The notes under the pieces: model-generated
What the model was told of the DNA's origin: nothing
What the model saw: only the letters and a program-made list of their open reading frames with translations
Databases searched by the model: none
Shown: piece after piece, positions 10,192-21,455 of the stretch
How the letters are laid out: every line of letters starts with the position of its first letter
How positions within the stretch are numbered: the first letter of the stretch is position 1
Position numbers and translations under genes: made by a program
DNA from: Cryptomeria japonica
Taxonomy: Eukaryota > Streptophyta > Pinopsida > Cupressales > Cupressaceae
NCBI RefSeq assembly: GCF_030272615.1
Contig: NW_026728904.1
Coordinates: 466,001-530,000, forward strand
Reading direction: 5' to 3'
Length of the DNA: 64,000 nt

Positions 10192-12750
10192 ATGGATCAA
10201 GGTTAGTTTTTGTTTATTTTTATCTTTCTTTCCGGTTTATGCAATTTTTTTTACATTTTGAATTTAATTTCATTAATTTTGATTAGGTTTTTTCATTTTT
10301 TGTTTCAAAAACTAGATTCTTCTAATCCAGAACAAGAACAACCCCCAATTCCTCCTTTTGACTGCACACCCGAAACACAGGAAGAATTAATTAATCAGTT
10401 AGGACAAAATACATCTAAAATCAATAGACTGATTGTTAAATTGAAAACTTCTGAACTTGACAATCATCAATCCCTCGCCACTAGCCTAGAAAAATTAGCT
10501 AGTGGTGCCATAACTATTTCCACAAAAATTACCAAATGGGGAAGCTTTAGGGATAGGTATCGTCAATTCTATGCCAATGGGCTATCATACGATGGAGTAA
10601 AAACCAAAAATATTACTAAACAACAAATATGTGCCCCTTTTGTTGATCCCAAAACTGGTCAGCCATTACCTCTTAATGCAAAGAGGTTTCCCATACATTG
10701 GTGTACCAATGTTCAGATGAAGAATCTTTTTTGGCAGAGGTGGTGGATGGTCTTTGATGATCCACCTTGTAATAAAAATGAGGTGCCATTATATTTTTTG
10801 AGAAAAATATATTGTGAGTTTGTACTCAATGTGCGGCCAAACTATTTTGACATGAGAGAGTTTCATGGTAGAAGTGGTGGCCCTGCCCAAGATAGACCTG
10901 GAGCCTATAGGCAATTAGCCATGGAGAGTCGCCGCCCCCTAGCACCCAAACCTAAGGTGCATCATGATATCCTATTTGAGTTGAATGAGTCGATGGATCT
11001 ATAGACTCTTCAAGCGGCCACAACATTGATTGGTGCCATCATCCAACATGGGATGTCATTAGCACACCCTATTGTATTGGATGATGAGCCATTAGAGGGC
11101 GATAGAGAGCCCATCCACCATATGTGTGTCAGTTGCTTGGGGATATGTTTGGGGATAGATGATGCAGCCGGTGCAGATGGATCCTCATATCATTTGTGTA
11201 TGATTTGCAGCTATAGATGTCAGGCTCACATGGTTGAGGATGTCACGCTGACAGATGAGTTGATGGACATGGTGTTTGCCCATGAGCCATAGGCACAGGT
11301 GTGTTGATTTGAATTCGTAACATTTTATTTATCAGTCACTTTAAATTTTTAATTACATAAATGAATTTTCATTTATACATCGATTTAAATTGAGACAAAT
11401 AATATGCATTTTAGGATGCAACAACGATATCCCATACACCTCTCCCAGTTACTATAGCGGCAACTTCGATGCCTGAGGTATAAATTTTGTAACATGTTAA
11501 AATAGAATAGTACACTTTGAATTCAAAAAAATACAAGATATACTTACTATCTTTAATGCTTGGTCCAATTTCTAGTTTGTAGGTGTTGATAGGGGATGAA
11601 ATGTCCTAGATTGATGACACCACACTCTCAATGATCAATTTTGGCCTACAAGGCTATACGGTATCATATTTTGTACAACTCTTTTTATTTATTGTTTTGA
11701 TGGAATATGAAAGTCATTTCATTTTAGATTTTTAAAATTATGTTTAATTTATTATCTGTAATAATATCTCATGTTAATTTTGTTTTTTTAGGGTACCCCC
11801 TCCATGTCTAGGGCTCGTCCTAAGAAAAAGAATTCCTCAAAGATGCCAAAATGTGGGAAGAAGGTAATTGAACACATTTTTAGTTGTACTATTGTTTGAA
11901 AATGTTGAAATCAAGTATTAGTTGGGGTTTGTAGATTGATTAGTGTTTTTTGTCTATTTTACATGTATAGTGGCCATTGAGCTTTGTGGATTTGTTGAAT
12001 GCATCTAATTCACCCGCGGATCAAGAGAGGGCGGAGGTATGTATCTCTACTTTATTTTATTGATTTCAAGATTATATGCACGCGTACATGTGAACTTATG
12101 ATATATTATAATCTTATAATTTTTCCATACAGGAAATATCCATACCTATTTCATCAATAGCGAACCCTCCTCCTTGCACTGGAGAAGCATCTCAGGATCC
12201 GATACACTTTTGTTTGATATGTAAAATTAATTGTTTTTAACCTTCAATACTTATCATTATATTAATTGTATTTAATCTTTGAATATTTTTTCTATAGGTA
12301 ATAGCGACAGTTTCTACATCGATGGTGAGCCATCCTCAATCCATTGGAGAAGCATCTCAGGCATAGGTATGTCATTGTTCTCTATATTATAGATTTTAAG
12401 TGTTTTTGATATATTTACGTTAGTACATTGTATTAATTGTACATTTAATCTACAATAGACCCCTTTGCGGTACGACCATAACATGGATCCAATTAAGTAT
12501 GTCTTCAAGAAAACTCCTAAGAGTGACAAGGAGAGGAGAGCGAAGACATTAGCTCCTACATCAACCAACGAGGTAATCTATATTTCAATTGCAAAGGAAT
12601 TAAAGTTAAATGCATAGTTTTGTTGTTAATTGTGAACTATTTTCTACAAAAGAATTCTAACTTAGCTTTTGAATTGTGGTTTTGCAGCCATCTACAGAGC
12701 CACGTACTGCATCGAAGAGGCTTGATTTTGATGATCCATCACAATTTTAG
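10192..12750 (+). pseudogene. Transposon T plus-strand gene, unknown protein, about nine exons
   Basis: I do not recognise this protein. Exon 1 (10192-10201) encodes Met-Asp-Gln plus one base; a GT-AG intron (10202-10315) joins in phase to exon 2 (10316 to about 11298), which encodes about 325 residues. These include a coiled-coil-like N-terminus (EELINQLGQNTSKINRLIVK), a tryptophan-rich stretch (HWCTNVQMKNLFWQRWWMVF) and a Cys-rich tail. Candidate small exons with GT-AG borders follow near 11415-11478, 11792-11863, 11971-12036, 12133-12220, 12299-12366, 12459-12571 and 12688-12750; the last encodes PSTEPRTASKRLDFDDPSQF and a stop. In-frame TAG codons at 11002-11004 and 11290-11292 suggest decay from CAG. 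It sits just inside T's left subterminal repeats and is convergent with the transposase, so a transposition accessory role is plausible. Confidence 0.6.
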
Positions 12751-12899
12751 GATCATATAGTGTTATTTTTGGTCATAGAATGACCAATACATGTAGATAT
12801 ATTCTACATTTTTATTGTATATCAATTTGGACATGGCATATACCACATTTTTGTAATACTTGTATTGACTTGGTAGACATGCCTTTTTTTATATATATA

Positions 12900-13230
12900 A
12901 ATATTGATATTTGATCCAATAAATGTATAATGGGTTCATTATTTTGTATTCATTGTATTTTTTGGTTGTCCTTTTATAAATATAAATGAATATTTGCATA
13001 TGTAATCAACAATATGAATATAAACAACAAAAATATATGATATAAAACATTGCAATCGTGGAATATGATTTGATAAAATTTCTAAAATGTTGAATTAACC
13101 CTACAAAACTCCTTGTATTTAGTTCATTATTGTGTATTCATTGTATTTGGTGGCTTCCCTTTTATAAATTTAAATGAATATTTTCATATGTAATCAACAA
13201 TATGAATATAAACAACAAAAATCAACAATA
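12900..13230 (+). repeat. Spaced direct repeat, about 110 bases, two copies
   Basis: The block beginning near 12925 (TTCATTATTTTGTATTCATT ... AATATGAATATAAACAACAAAA) recurs near 13121-13219 with a few changes. It is AT-rich and non-coding, downstream of the plus-strand gene. It may contain that gene's polyadenylation region. Confidence 0.7.
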
Positions 13231-13294
13231 TGAATACAAACAACAATGTGTTTTGTGCGAGAGAACCCTCACGCTCGCAATGGTCCAATTTTGT

Positions 13295-14860
13295 TCATCG
13301 TGTGCACAAACTGACGTTGCGAGTGCATTCGGGTGGGCAAGTTTATGCTAGGCATTCCCCTGTCATGTATCCCAAATCGTCGGAACGTCGAGAGTCATAT
13401 AGTATCGGTGGGATCTCTCAGTTGCCCTAAGTCCAAAAAATTGACAAAATTTGATGGACTGTTTCTTCAAATCCAGGATACATATGGTTGATCCGTTTGA
13501 TCCTGTGGGGTTGCATGAGGCTCCTCTACAATGACCTATCTTAGTTTTTGATGACTCCAAGCCATTTTTGATTAGTAGCATTTTTTTTGCCTGCTCCAAA
13601 AACCGTTAGTTGCATGCAATGAAAAGTTGCAAGATTGGCTAGAATTGATTTAGTTTGTCGTGTGCACAAACCAATGTCATGAGAATGTCTGGGTGGGTAG
13701 GTTTACACTAGGAATTCCCCTGTTGTGCATCCCAAAGCACCAGAACATCGAGAGTCATTCCATACCGGTGTGATATCTCAAGTGCCTTGAGTCCAAAAAA
13801 TTGTCAAAACTTGACGGACTGTTTCTTCCAATACAAGACACATACGATCGATCCATTTGATCCCATGGGGTTTCATGAGGCTCCTCTACAATGACCTATC
13901 TCAGTTTTCGATGACTCTGAGCCATTTTTTATTAGTAGCATTTTTTTGCCTGCTCCAAAAACCGTCAATTGCATGCAATGAAAAGTTGCAAGATTGGCTA
14001 GAATTGATTGGGTTTGTTGTGTGCACAAATAAACATTGTGAGTGCATCTAGGTGGGTAGGTTTATGCTAGGCATTCCCCTATTGTGCATCCCAAAGTGCC
14101 AGAACGTCGAGAGTCATTCCATACTGGTCCGATCTCTCAAGTGCCCTGAGTCCAAAATATTGTCAAAAATTGACAGACTATTTCTTCCAATCCAAGACAC
14201 ATACAACTGATCAATTTGATCTTGTAGGGTCGCATGAGTCTCCTCTACAATGGCCTATCTCGGTTTTCAACGACTCCGAGCCATTTTTGATTAGTAGCAT
14301 TTTTTCGCCTGCTCCAAAAACCGTCAGTTGCATGCAATGAAAAGTTGCAAGATTGGCTAGAATTGGTTTGGTTCATCGTGTGCACAAACCAAAATCACAA
14401 GCACATCCGGGTGGGTAGTTTTACGCTAGGCATGCCCTTGTTGTGCATCCCAAAGCGCGAAAATGTCGAGAGTCATTCTGTACTGGTGTGATCTCTCAAG
14501 TGCCTTGAGTCCAAAAAATTGTCAAAACTTGACAAACTATTTCTTCCAATCTAGGACACATATGGTCGATCCGTTTGATCCCATGAGGTCATGTGAGGCT
14601 CCTCTACAATGGCCTATCTTGGTTTTTGATGACTCGAAGCCATTTTTGACTGGTAGCATTTTTTTGCCTGCTACAAAAGTCATCAGTTGCATGCAATGAA
14701 AAGTTGCAAGTTGGCTAGAATTGATTTGGTTCGTTGTGTGCACAAACCGATGTTATGAGCGCGTCTAGGTGGGTAGTTTTATGATAGGCATGCCTCTGTC
14801 GTGCATCCCAATGCACCAGAATGTCGAGTGTCATACCCTACCGATGCAATGTAGAAGTTG
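13295..14860. repeat. Tandem array, about 359-base unit, about 4.3 copies
   Basis: The anchor TGTGCACAAA occurs at 13301, 13661, 14020, 14379 and 14737, spacings of 360, 359, 359 and 358. Each unit carries the same ordered landmarks: CGTCGAGAGTCAT, a GATC-rich block, GGCTCCTCTACAATG and CCTGCTCCAAAAACCGT. Copies differ at a few percent of sites, with CG to TG/CA changes common. ORFs here are not conserved as protein. The array lies between T's two convergent genes. Confidence 0.9.
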
Positions 14861-15004
14861 CTTGACAACGTTTTTGACAATTTTTTTGACAACAATGACA
14901 ATTTTTGCTGAAATTGTATCTAGTCTCAATCTATGACCCCTATGACCCGATAATGACTCAAATAATTCTCCATGATTATACAAGAATCAAGAATGGTCAT
15001 GATT

Positions 15005-15440
15005 GACTCAGGACACATCACATATACTCAAAACATAGTCACAAAACATTGACGCACAAAATAGTCACAAAACATTGACACACAAAATAGTCACAAAACA
15101 TTGTCACATATTATTCAAAAATTTGCCTCTAAATATGGTCAAATCAGCTCTTGGCTATTTGATTATACAAAAAAATGTCTTACAAATAATCTCATGGGCT
15201 TTTATACAAAATTTGGCATTACAATATGTGCGATTACAACTCATCGCCATTTTAATATACAAATCATCTCATGGGATTTTATACAAAATTTGACATTACA
15301 ATATGTGCGATTCAGCTCATCGCCATTTTAATATATAAAATTTGGCATGTACATATGTACAAATCAGCTCATTGCCATTTAAATATACAAAATTATGCCC
15401 CTAAACTTGTAAAATTCAGCTCATGGGCATTTATATATAC
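15005..15440. repeat. Degenerate short tandem repeats
   Basis: Several diverged repeats: ACAAAATAGTCACAAAACATTG three times near 15040-15105, then two to four copies of a unit of about 80 bases containing TTTTATACAAAATTTG, CATTACAATATGTGCGATT and CATCGCCATTTTAATATA up to 15440. Non-coding, just past the 3' end of the transposase gene. Confidence 0.65.
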
Positions 15441-15514
15441 AAAAAATGAATATAGAACAATTCATCGATGATTTATATAAAATTCTCAAAATCATTCTAC
15501 TTTGAACCATAGAA

Positions 15515-18197
15515 TCAATCAAGTGAGCCTTCAGGATCGGCTCTAAACCATATTGTGTCAAGTATTGCCTCGTGGTCAGATTCACGAACTTTCCATAAAA
15601 TCTTGTTATGAGGTCTACCACGATACTTCATCAAATGAATATTTATTGCAACAACAAGGTTAGAGAAATGAAGAATATTTGTGTGTGTTTCAAAGTCCTC
15701 GAACAACCAAACATCAGAATTCTTGATAGGGTATCTCCGAAGCCATGTTCCTATCATGACAACAAACCTATTGGGTACTCAATACCCTCTCTGTCAATGA
15801 TTGTGGTTGTCAATTTTCTTTTAGGCTCAACACAATGACACAAATAGTAATATTTTCCTTCTTCATTGTTCTCTTCTGCAACAACTGCATACACATGACC
15901 TACATTTTATAAAGTGTTAATTTATACCAAAAATAAAGTATGATGTACAACAAAATGAACCAAAAAGAATACTTGCAAAAATATTAACTAAAAACCTCAC
16001 TTGAATCCACTAGGTCAGATACATGGTCAAAATCCATTGATGTCTCCATCTGGCTCAATTGTAGTTCTTTGGAAATTTGATATGAATCAATGGGAACCAA
16101 CGGTCTACAAGACAATTTGTCAACCCACTCTTGTGATTCACATTCTTCCCACAAACAATACATGCATGAAGAGCAAAAACATACCATCTGTCTCGTATAA
16201 ATTACTAGTGAACTTGAATTTGAACTCATAAATGAGTGCATGTCACTCAATCCTGCAACTGTACAACACTCTAGATAGTTTTCAATGTTAGATTTAGTGA
16301 TCAACCAAAAATATCTACAAACCAATGACGTATGTGGATTACCTGGACCCATCGTAGACATACACCATCGCACAATTGTTTCTGCATCTACCAACTCAGC
16401 ACCACCTTCGTACTTTAATTCTTCCCTATTTAGGGCTCTTTCCACACATGCTCCTGCACCATCGTGCTCTTCCTTACCATGTCCAGCCTCAGTGAAATTC
16501 CAAAAATGTTGTACACTGCTTGTCACATGCATCCTTGTCAACTAATAAAACATCCTTGCATTCTTGAATTGTGCAGTGCAATTATCTGACCATATTAAGT
16601 GTCGGTTGTATCATATGTTCCTTTCCCTGAAACTATCATAGAAAACTTTAAAGCATCCTTGTACAAACTTTGATGAATGAGTACAATCATCACTTATGTA
16701 GAAGTGATACTCTCTTGCAACCTTTCTATCCTCCTCTATGCTACCATCTGCATGCATGAATGCTAAGTGTACAAAAATAGAAACTTGTGTAGAGTGATAA
16801 TACATGGATTGCACTTCATTTTGAGGTTGTAGTGTATAATTTTCAGAGAGATCAACGATAGAGAAAATGGTGCCAAGAGGAAATGTGTCCTTACATAACT
16901 TGAATTGCTTATCTAACCATCGAGCTCTATGTGTATGCATTATGTACTCATAAACTAGTTTCTCTTAAAACATTTTCATAAATTGAGTTACCTTTATATC
17001 ATTTTTCACTAGCTCGCATCTCTTCAAATCTTTTCCATCTTTAACTCCATATGTGATTGTCTTGTATTTTCTGAAAGAAACTAGTCTCGTACCAATTTCA
17101 TGTGTGCTCTCCAAATGTACACATCTTGGTAAATGTTGCAAACCACCACATATAGCACAAGAACCTTTCAAACAAGGCATCTTATAATAAATGCAACCAT
17201 CATGTCTATTACATACCACACTTGAAATAAATTCTCTTACCGACTTAGGAGGTGCTTGTATATTATATTCATGCAAAACATCGTTAGTGTGCAAAGTAGA
17301 ACAAATATTACAAAAAATATCATAATGCATGGAAAATTCAATATGCATCCTACAACAACATGTGGTGCATATATGATTAATCTTAATATAAAAAGGTTTC
17401 GCCATTTCAAAAAATCTTTGAGAAATTCTTATTGTAGGAAACTTTTGAAGGAATCTTTCATAAAATTTAGTTTGAGTCATATCCAAATAGTGTTTGGCAT
17501 GTGGCTCACAATTTTTAGACCCAATTCGTGTTCTAACAACATCTCTTTGGTTGGGCAATACTCTTGTGTTGTCATGCCAAAAAATTTAAATTAATGTTTT
17601 TAGTGCATCAACAACAACCTTGTCTTTGCGTGGGAGTTTATCTGAGAATGCCCAAAGAGAATTATTGTTAGGTTCATCTATTTGTTCCCGCCTCTTTAAT
17701 GCTTTACTTAATGTTGTTCTACTAACATTTAATGACTTACTTGTTTTTCTTATCAAATGAAATTTTTTTATTTTCTTGCTCATTATCGTTGATGTAATGA
17801 CACGTCGAGTAGCATTAGAACTTTTACTACGTGATTTTGAAACAATAGATTGATATACATCAAATATATTTTTGACAATAGCTCTTTCACTGTTACTTTC
17901 AGATGATCTTAGGCCTAGAATTTTCATTTTCTCTCTAAAATTCAAATTTTTTATCATTTGAACAATTAATTGACATCTTGCGGTTTGATTTAAGTTTTTA
18001 AAATAGTTTCTCCATATTATTTTAACCATTCTCCTACAAGTTCGTTCATTCATTTTATTGGGCATTGACTTCAATATATTCTCATCAATGTCAATTAGAA
18101 TCATATTACATATATATGTAAACAAAAGTTCATAAATAAACAAATAACCATAAATATGCATCTTATCACTATTTTTTGGAATCAAACTATTAAACAA
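15515..18197 (-). pseudogene. DDE-type transposase of transposon T (decayed, one intron)
   Basis: One minus-strand frame runs from 18197 to 15989, broken only by four in-frame stops at 17586-17588 (TAA), 16965-16967 (TAA), 16611-16613 (TGA) and 16542-16544 (TAG). It has a basic, possibly helix-turn-helix, N-terminus (LNVSRTTLSKALKRR), a Cys/His-rich segment (ICTTCCCRMH ... FCNICSTLH; KGSCAICGGLQHLPRC), then a catalytic-core-like series: FSIVDLSENYT, EVQSMYYHSTQVSIF, FYISDD, SDNCTAQFKN, and FTEAGHGKEEHDGAGACVERA. The order D...SD...GHGK/DG is what I recall of uncharacterised DDE transposases annotated in animals; the superfamily name is uncertain. An 89-base GT-AG intron (15900-15988) joins in frame to a C-terminal exon (15899-15515) with about one frameshift near 15775. 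Transcription runs inward from T's right end. Confidence 0.7.
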
Positions 18198-18410
18198 TCA
18201 CAATTCAAGCATTTGAAACCATGCAAAAACCAAAAACTAATAAAAACAACAATTCAATCATTTAAAATCATGCAAAAATAAAAAATTCACTTACTTTTAT
18301 GTATACAACAGTGATAGAAGTGCAAACATAGTTCCAGTGGGGCCTTCAATGACCTCAAAAACGTCTTTTGAGGCCATTGAGGCTCTTGGGCAACTAAAAC
18401 TATGTCCATA
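18198..18410. other. Upstream region of the transposase gene
   Basis: AT-rich, with the near-repeated ATTCAA/TCATTTAAAATCATGCAAAAA segments (18198-18290) followed by the palindrome at 18343-18382. No ORF. It is the likely promoter and leader of the minus-strand transposase by position only. Bases 18312-18343 resemble 34707-34738. Confidence 0.4.
18343..18382. repeat. Imperfect 40-base palindrome
   Basis: CCTTCAATGACCTCAAAAAC pairs with GTCTTTTGAGGCCATTGAGG, allowing one mismatch and two single-base gaps. It lies between the transposase start and the subterminal motif cluster of T. Its function is unknown; a cruciform or a binding site is possible. Confidence 0.6.
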
Positions 18411-18681
18411 AACCGTGTACACGCTACATTAATAACCGTGTACGCACTGTTAGACCATAAAATGTTGACAAGCCCAACGGTATTCTTTTTTCCCATTATG
18501 TACTGATAAGTAGCATGTATGCTCTACTAAGCCTAAAAAATGTTATCGTAGGGTAACGAATAATGGGAATAGTACCCCGTACACGCTTATGAGTAATAAG
18601 TACTACGTACGCGCTCCTTTGCCTTAAAAAAGTTATGGCAGGGCAGTGAACTAATACTTTCAGTACCCCGTACGCGCTATT
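18411..18681. repeat. Right subterminal motif cluster of T, inner block
   Basis: Motifs CCGTGTACACGC, CCGTGTACGCAC, CCCCGTACACGC, CTACGTACGCGCTCC and CCCCGTACGCGCTATT recur at irregular spacing. They match in type the cluster at 9930-10062 and the one at 35025-35130. The GA tract begins directly after this block, separating it from the outer cluster. Confidence 0.65.
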
Positions 18682-18696
18682 GGTAGTAGAAAAGAT

Positions 18697-18717
18697 GTGA
18701 ATGGAAAGGGAGGGAGG

Positions 18718-18793
<76 letters not shown>

Positions 18794-19156
18794 GGGAGAG
18801 AGTAGGGGGGACGGTGGGAGAGAAGAAGGGGTATAGAGGAAGGAAGAGGGGAGAGGGAGAGGGAGAGGGAGAGGGAGAGAGAGAGGGAAGGTGGGAGAGG
18901 GAGAGAGAGAGAGGGAGAGGGAGGGAAGATGAAAGATGGTGATAGGTAGAGGGAGGGAGAGAGGGAGAGAGAGGGAGAGGGAGGGAAGATGAGAGAGGGA
19001 GATAGGCAGAGCGAGGGAGAGAGGGAGAGAGAGAGAGAGAGAGGGAGAGGGAGAGAGAGGGAGAGAGAGAGACGGGGGAGGGAAGGTAGAGAGAGGGAGA
19101 GAGGTATAGGGAGGGAGAGAGGGAGAGAAGAGGGGGGAGGGTGGGGAGGGAGAGCA

Positions 19157-19219
<63 letters not shown>

Positions 19220-19373
19220 GGGGTGGGAGAGAAGAAGGGGTATGGAGGAAGGGAGAGGGAGAGAAGAGGGGGGAGGGAAGGTAGAGAGAGGGAGAGAGGT
19301 AGAGGGAGGGAGAGAGAGAGAGAGACAAGAGGGGGGGTGGGAGAGAAGAAAGGGTATAGAGGAAGGGAGAGTG
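18697..19373. repeat. Purine-rich (GA) tract, segment 1
   Basis: Almost pure G and A on the plus strand, with simple GA runs and a higher-order unit of the form GGGAGAGAAGAAGGGGTAT followed by GGAGGAAGGGAGAG (near 18815, 19225, 19335). A short TA run lies at 19160-19188. Long frames rich in Ser, Leu and Pro on one strand and Glu, Arg and Gly on the other are by-products of composition, not genes. The tract continues past each nested insertion. Confidence 0.95.
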
Positions 19374-20867
19374 TGATAGTTCTGATACTTAATATAAGTA
19401 CGAATCCAATAACCAACAAGATGAGAGGGGGGGTTGAATCATACAAACTTAATCTTTCATAAAAACATCAGATTCAACCTCGGTAACATATATTTCAGTA
19501 ATATATCCAAAACTATCAAACATGCAAACTCAAAAGCATATAAATATCATAAACCTCATAACACCAGATTTAATGTGGAAACCCAAATAGGGAAAAACCA
19601 CTGTGGGATTTCAGACCCACTAAGAAATATACTCTTCTAGAGTATGCTCGGTTAAAAGCAAATGCTGTTAAAGATTACAAACACATTGTTAGATGTGACC
19701 CGGTTAAGGGATTTCCCTCAGATATGCTAGGATCTTCACCTTGTTAAAGGATTTCAAACACTCAATCAGAATGTCACCTTGCTAGAGGGTTTTACAAATA
19801 AGACTGTTATGTCCACTCGGTTAAGAGATTTTCTGTTACTTCACAAAATAACAGTAATAAAATCTATTTGCAACTTCACATCTAAAATACTAAAGTAGAT
19901 TCTTATTGGTTCAATACAATCTAGACATAGAAGTAATCTTGTCCATCTGTTGGGCTTCTATACTCTGTTATTCAAATAGGTCTTCAAGCTTCTGTGCTCA
20001 GTAATCACTATGTAGCATCCCTATGCATACACTTGCTTGCATACATTGTTTATCAATAGTTTCCTATTTATAAACAATTAGGTAACCGCTTAATCTCCTT
20101 GATCACATTTCCCATGATCAATCATAGCCATCAGATCTTCAAACTTGTCTAGGTTCAATGCATCTTTTGATCTGAAAATGTTTTACCCCGCCTAGGATCT
20201 TGCATATTAGTCTTGGAACTTCTACCAGGGTATTGCGGTTCAATCTGCACTGTAGATCTTCATGCCGACTTCTATTGCCTTAGATTCATTAACAAAGTAT
20301 ATTAATGGCATACCAATCATTCAATCAGTTCCAGCTCATCAGCTTCCTTCATTAAATAACACATGCAAACATTTAATGCATTCTATTATAGCTTGGTTAC
20401 AACTCGATAACAACTCAGTAAATACTGAACTTCACTTAGTAGACATACTGCCTTCATTAACTGATAGTGATAACCTTAGGGTTTATCGACTAGGTTTTTT
20501 GCTTGATAATATAGTATAGTATTAACCTTTACAATTTACGACATATGTATGATGTTAAAATAGTCTAAAACATCATGATCTCATCATTGTCTAACTTGGT
20601 AATAGTTGCCCATTGAATACCTTATTCATCATATTCTTCCCTGTGTCTTTTACCGACATCTTTATAATCTTCAAATCATAGTTCTCAAGATATGGCAACA
20701 TCATACTGAATTAGAAAATCAATTTCTTGACATCAATGACAAAATAATAATATCAAGATAGTAAACATCCTTAATCAGTTATATCCATAATCATCAACAA
20801 CCTTCTCAATATCCTTATGAAATGCCAACAATCTTTCATTGTCTGTTATAATGCTATATTGCCACCA
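19374..20867. mobile_element. Solo LTR S2b in the GA tract
   Basis: Starts TGATAGTTCTG, ends TATTGCCACCA, and is flanked by GAGTG on both sides (19369-19373 and 20868-20872). It is the same family as 7710-9236 but in the opposite orientation. The flanks are GA-tract sequence, so this is an independent insertion into the tract. No coding capacity. Confidence 0.9.
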
Positions 20868-20965
20868 GAGTGAAAGAGGGAAGGAGGGAGAGGAAGAGAG
20901 AGGGAGAGAGGAAGAGAAGAGGGGGGGAAGGGAGAGGTAGAGGGAGGGAGAGAAGAGGGGGGACG
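20868..20965. repeat. GA tract, segment 2
   Basis: Purine-rich sequence between solo LTR S2b and element C. It is the same tract as 18697-19373, separated by insertions. Confidence 0.9.
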
Positions 20966-21395
20966 TGTTGAAATGTGGTGACTGATCAGAAAAGTACTGT
21001 ACACTGAGCACGTATCCTCGCCGAGGTCTGGGGCCGGGCTAGGCCCCGGGCAGGGGTTCGGGGGCGACAGCCCTCGAGAAATTTTTTTTTGCCATTTTTC
21101 GTTGATGAAAACCGACATTGTAATAAAACTCTAAAAAGGCCGACTTTGTTTGTTACCCTAAAAATGCATGTTATAAGCGACTGGGATGCTTAAGGCATTG
21201 TAAGGTTGATGTACTATTTTTGCTGGATAATAAGAAAGATTGGATGGCTGTGTATGGTGGACGTAACCCATTCTGGGTGAACCACGTTAAATCTCTGTGT
21301 TATCTATGTCCTGTTTTATTTCTTTATCTTTTGTATTTAAATCTGCATATAATTGTTAGTTCATATTTGCTTCGGATCTGCTTAAAACCCTAACA
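20966..21395 (+). repeat. 5' LTR of element C
   Basis: Starts TGTTGAAATG and ends ACCCTAACA. It carries about 47 extra GC-rich bases near 21018-21065 (CCGAGGTCTGGGGCCGGGCT...) that the 3' LTR lacks. The rest is nearly the same as 25505-25887. Confidence 0.9.
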
Positions 21396-21398
21396 ATT

Positions 21399-21411
21399 GG
21401 TATCAGAGCGA
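21399..21411 (+). promoter_or_regulatory. Primer binding site of element C
   Basis: TGGTATCAGAGCG, matching the complement of the initiator tRNA-Met 3' end, three bases after the LTR. Confidence 0.9.
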
Positions 21412-21455
21412 GGTTTTCTGTAAATTAGCAGGACTTTTAGATTTGAGTGGGAGCA

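Noticed and set aside
13295-14860. A CRISPR-like or gene array reading of the regular repeats
   Set aside because: Units are about 359 bases, contiguous, without short repeat and unique spacer structure, in a plant genome; it is a tandem repeat.
18496-19446. Long minus-strand ORFs rich in Ser, Leu and Pro (also at 32975-34012) and matching Glu/Arg/Gly ORFs on the plus strand
   Set aside because: They are read-throughs of the GA/CT low-complexity tract, are cut by nested insertions, and show no domain or start context.
7710-20867. The inverted 1.5 kb repeats at 7710-9236 and 19374-20867 as terminal inverted repeats of a 10-13 kb transposon
   Set aside because: Each has its own 5-base TSD (GTATG and GAGTG) and sits in different surrounding sequence, so they are two independent solo LTRs.
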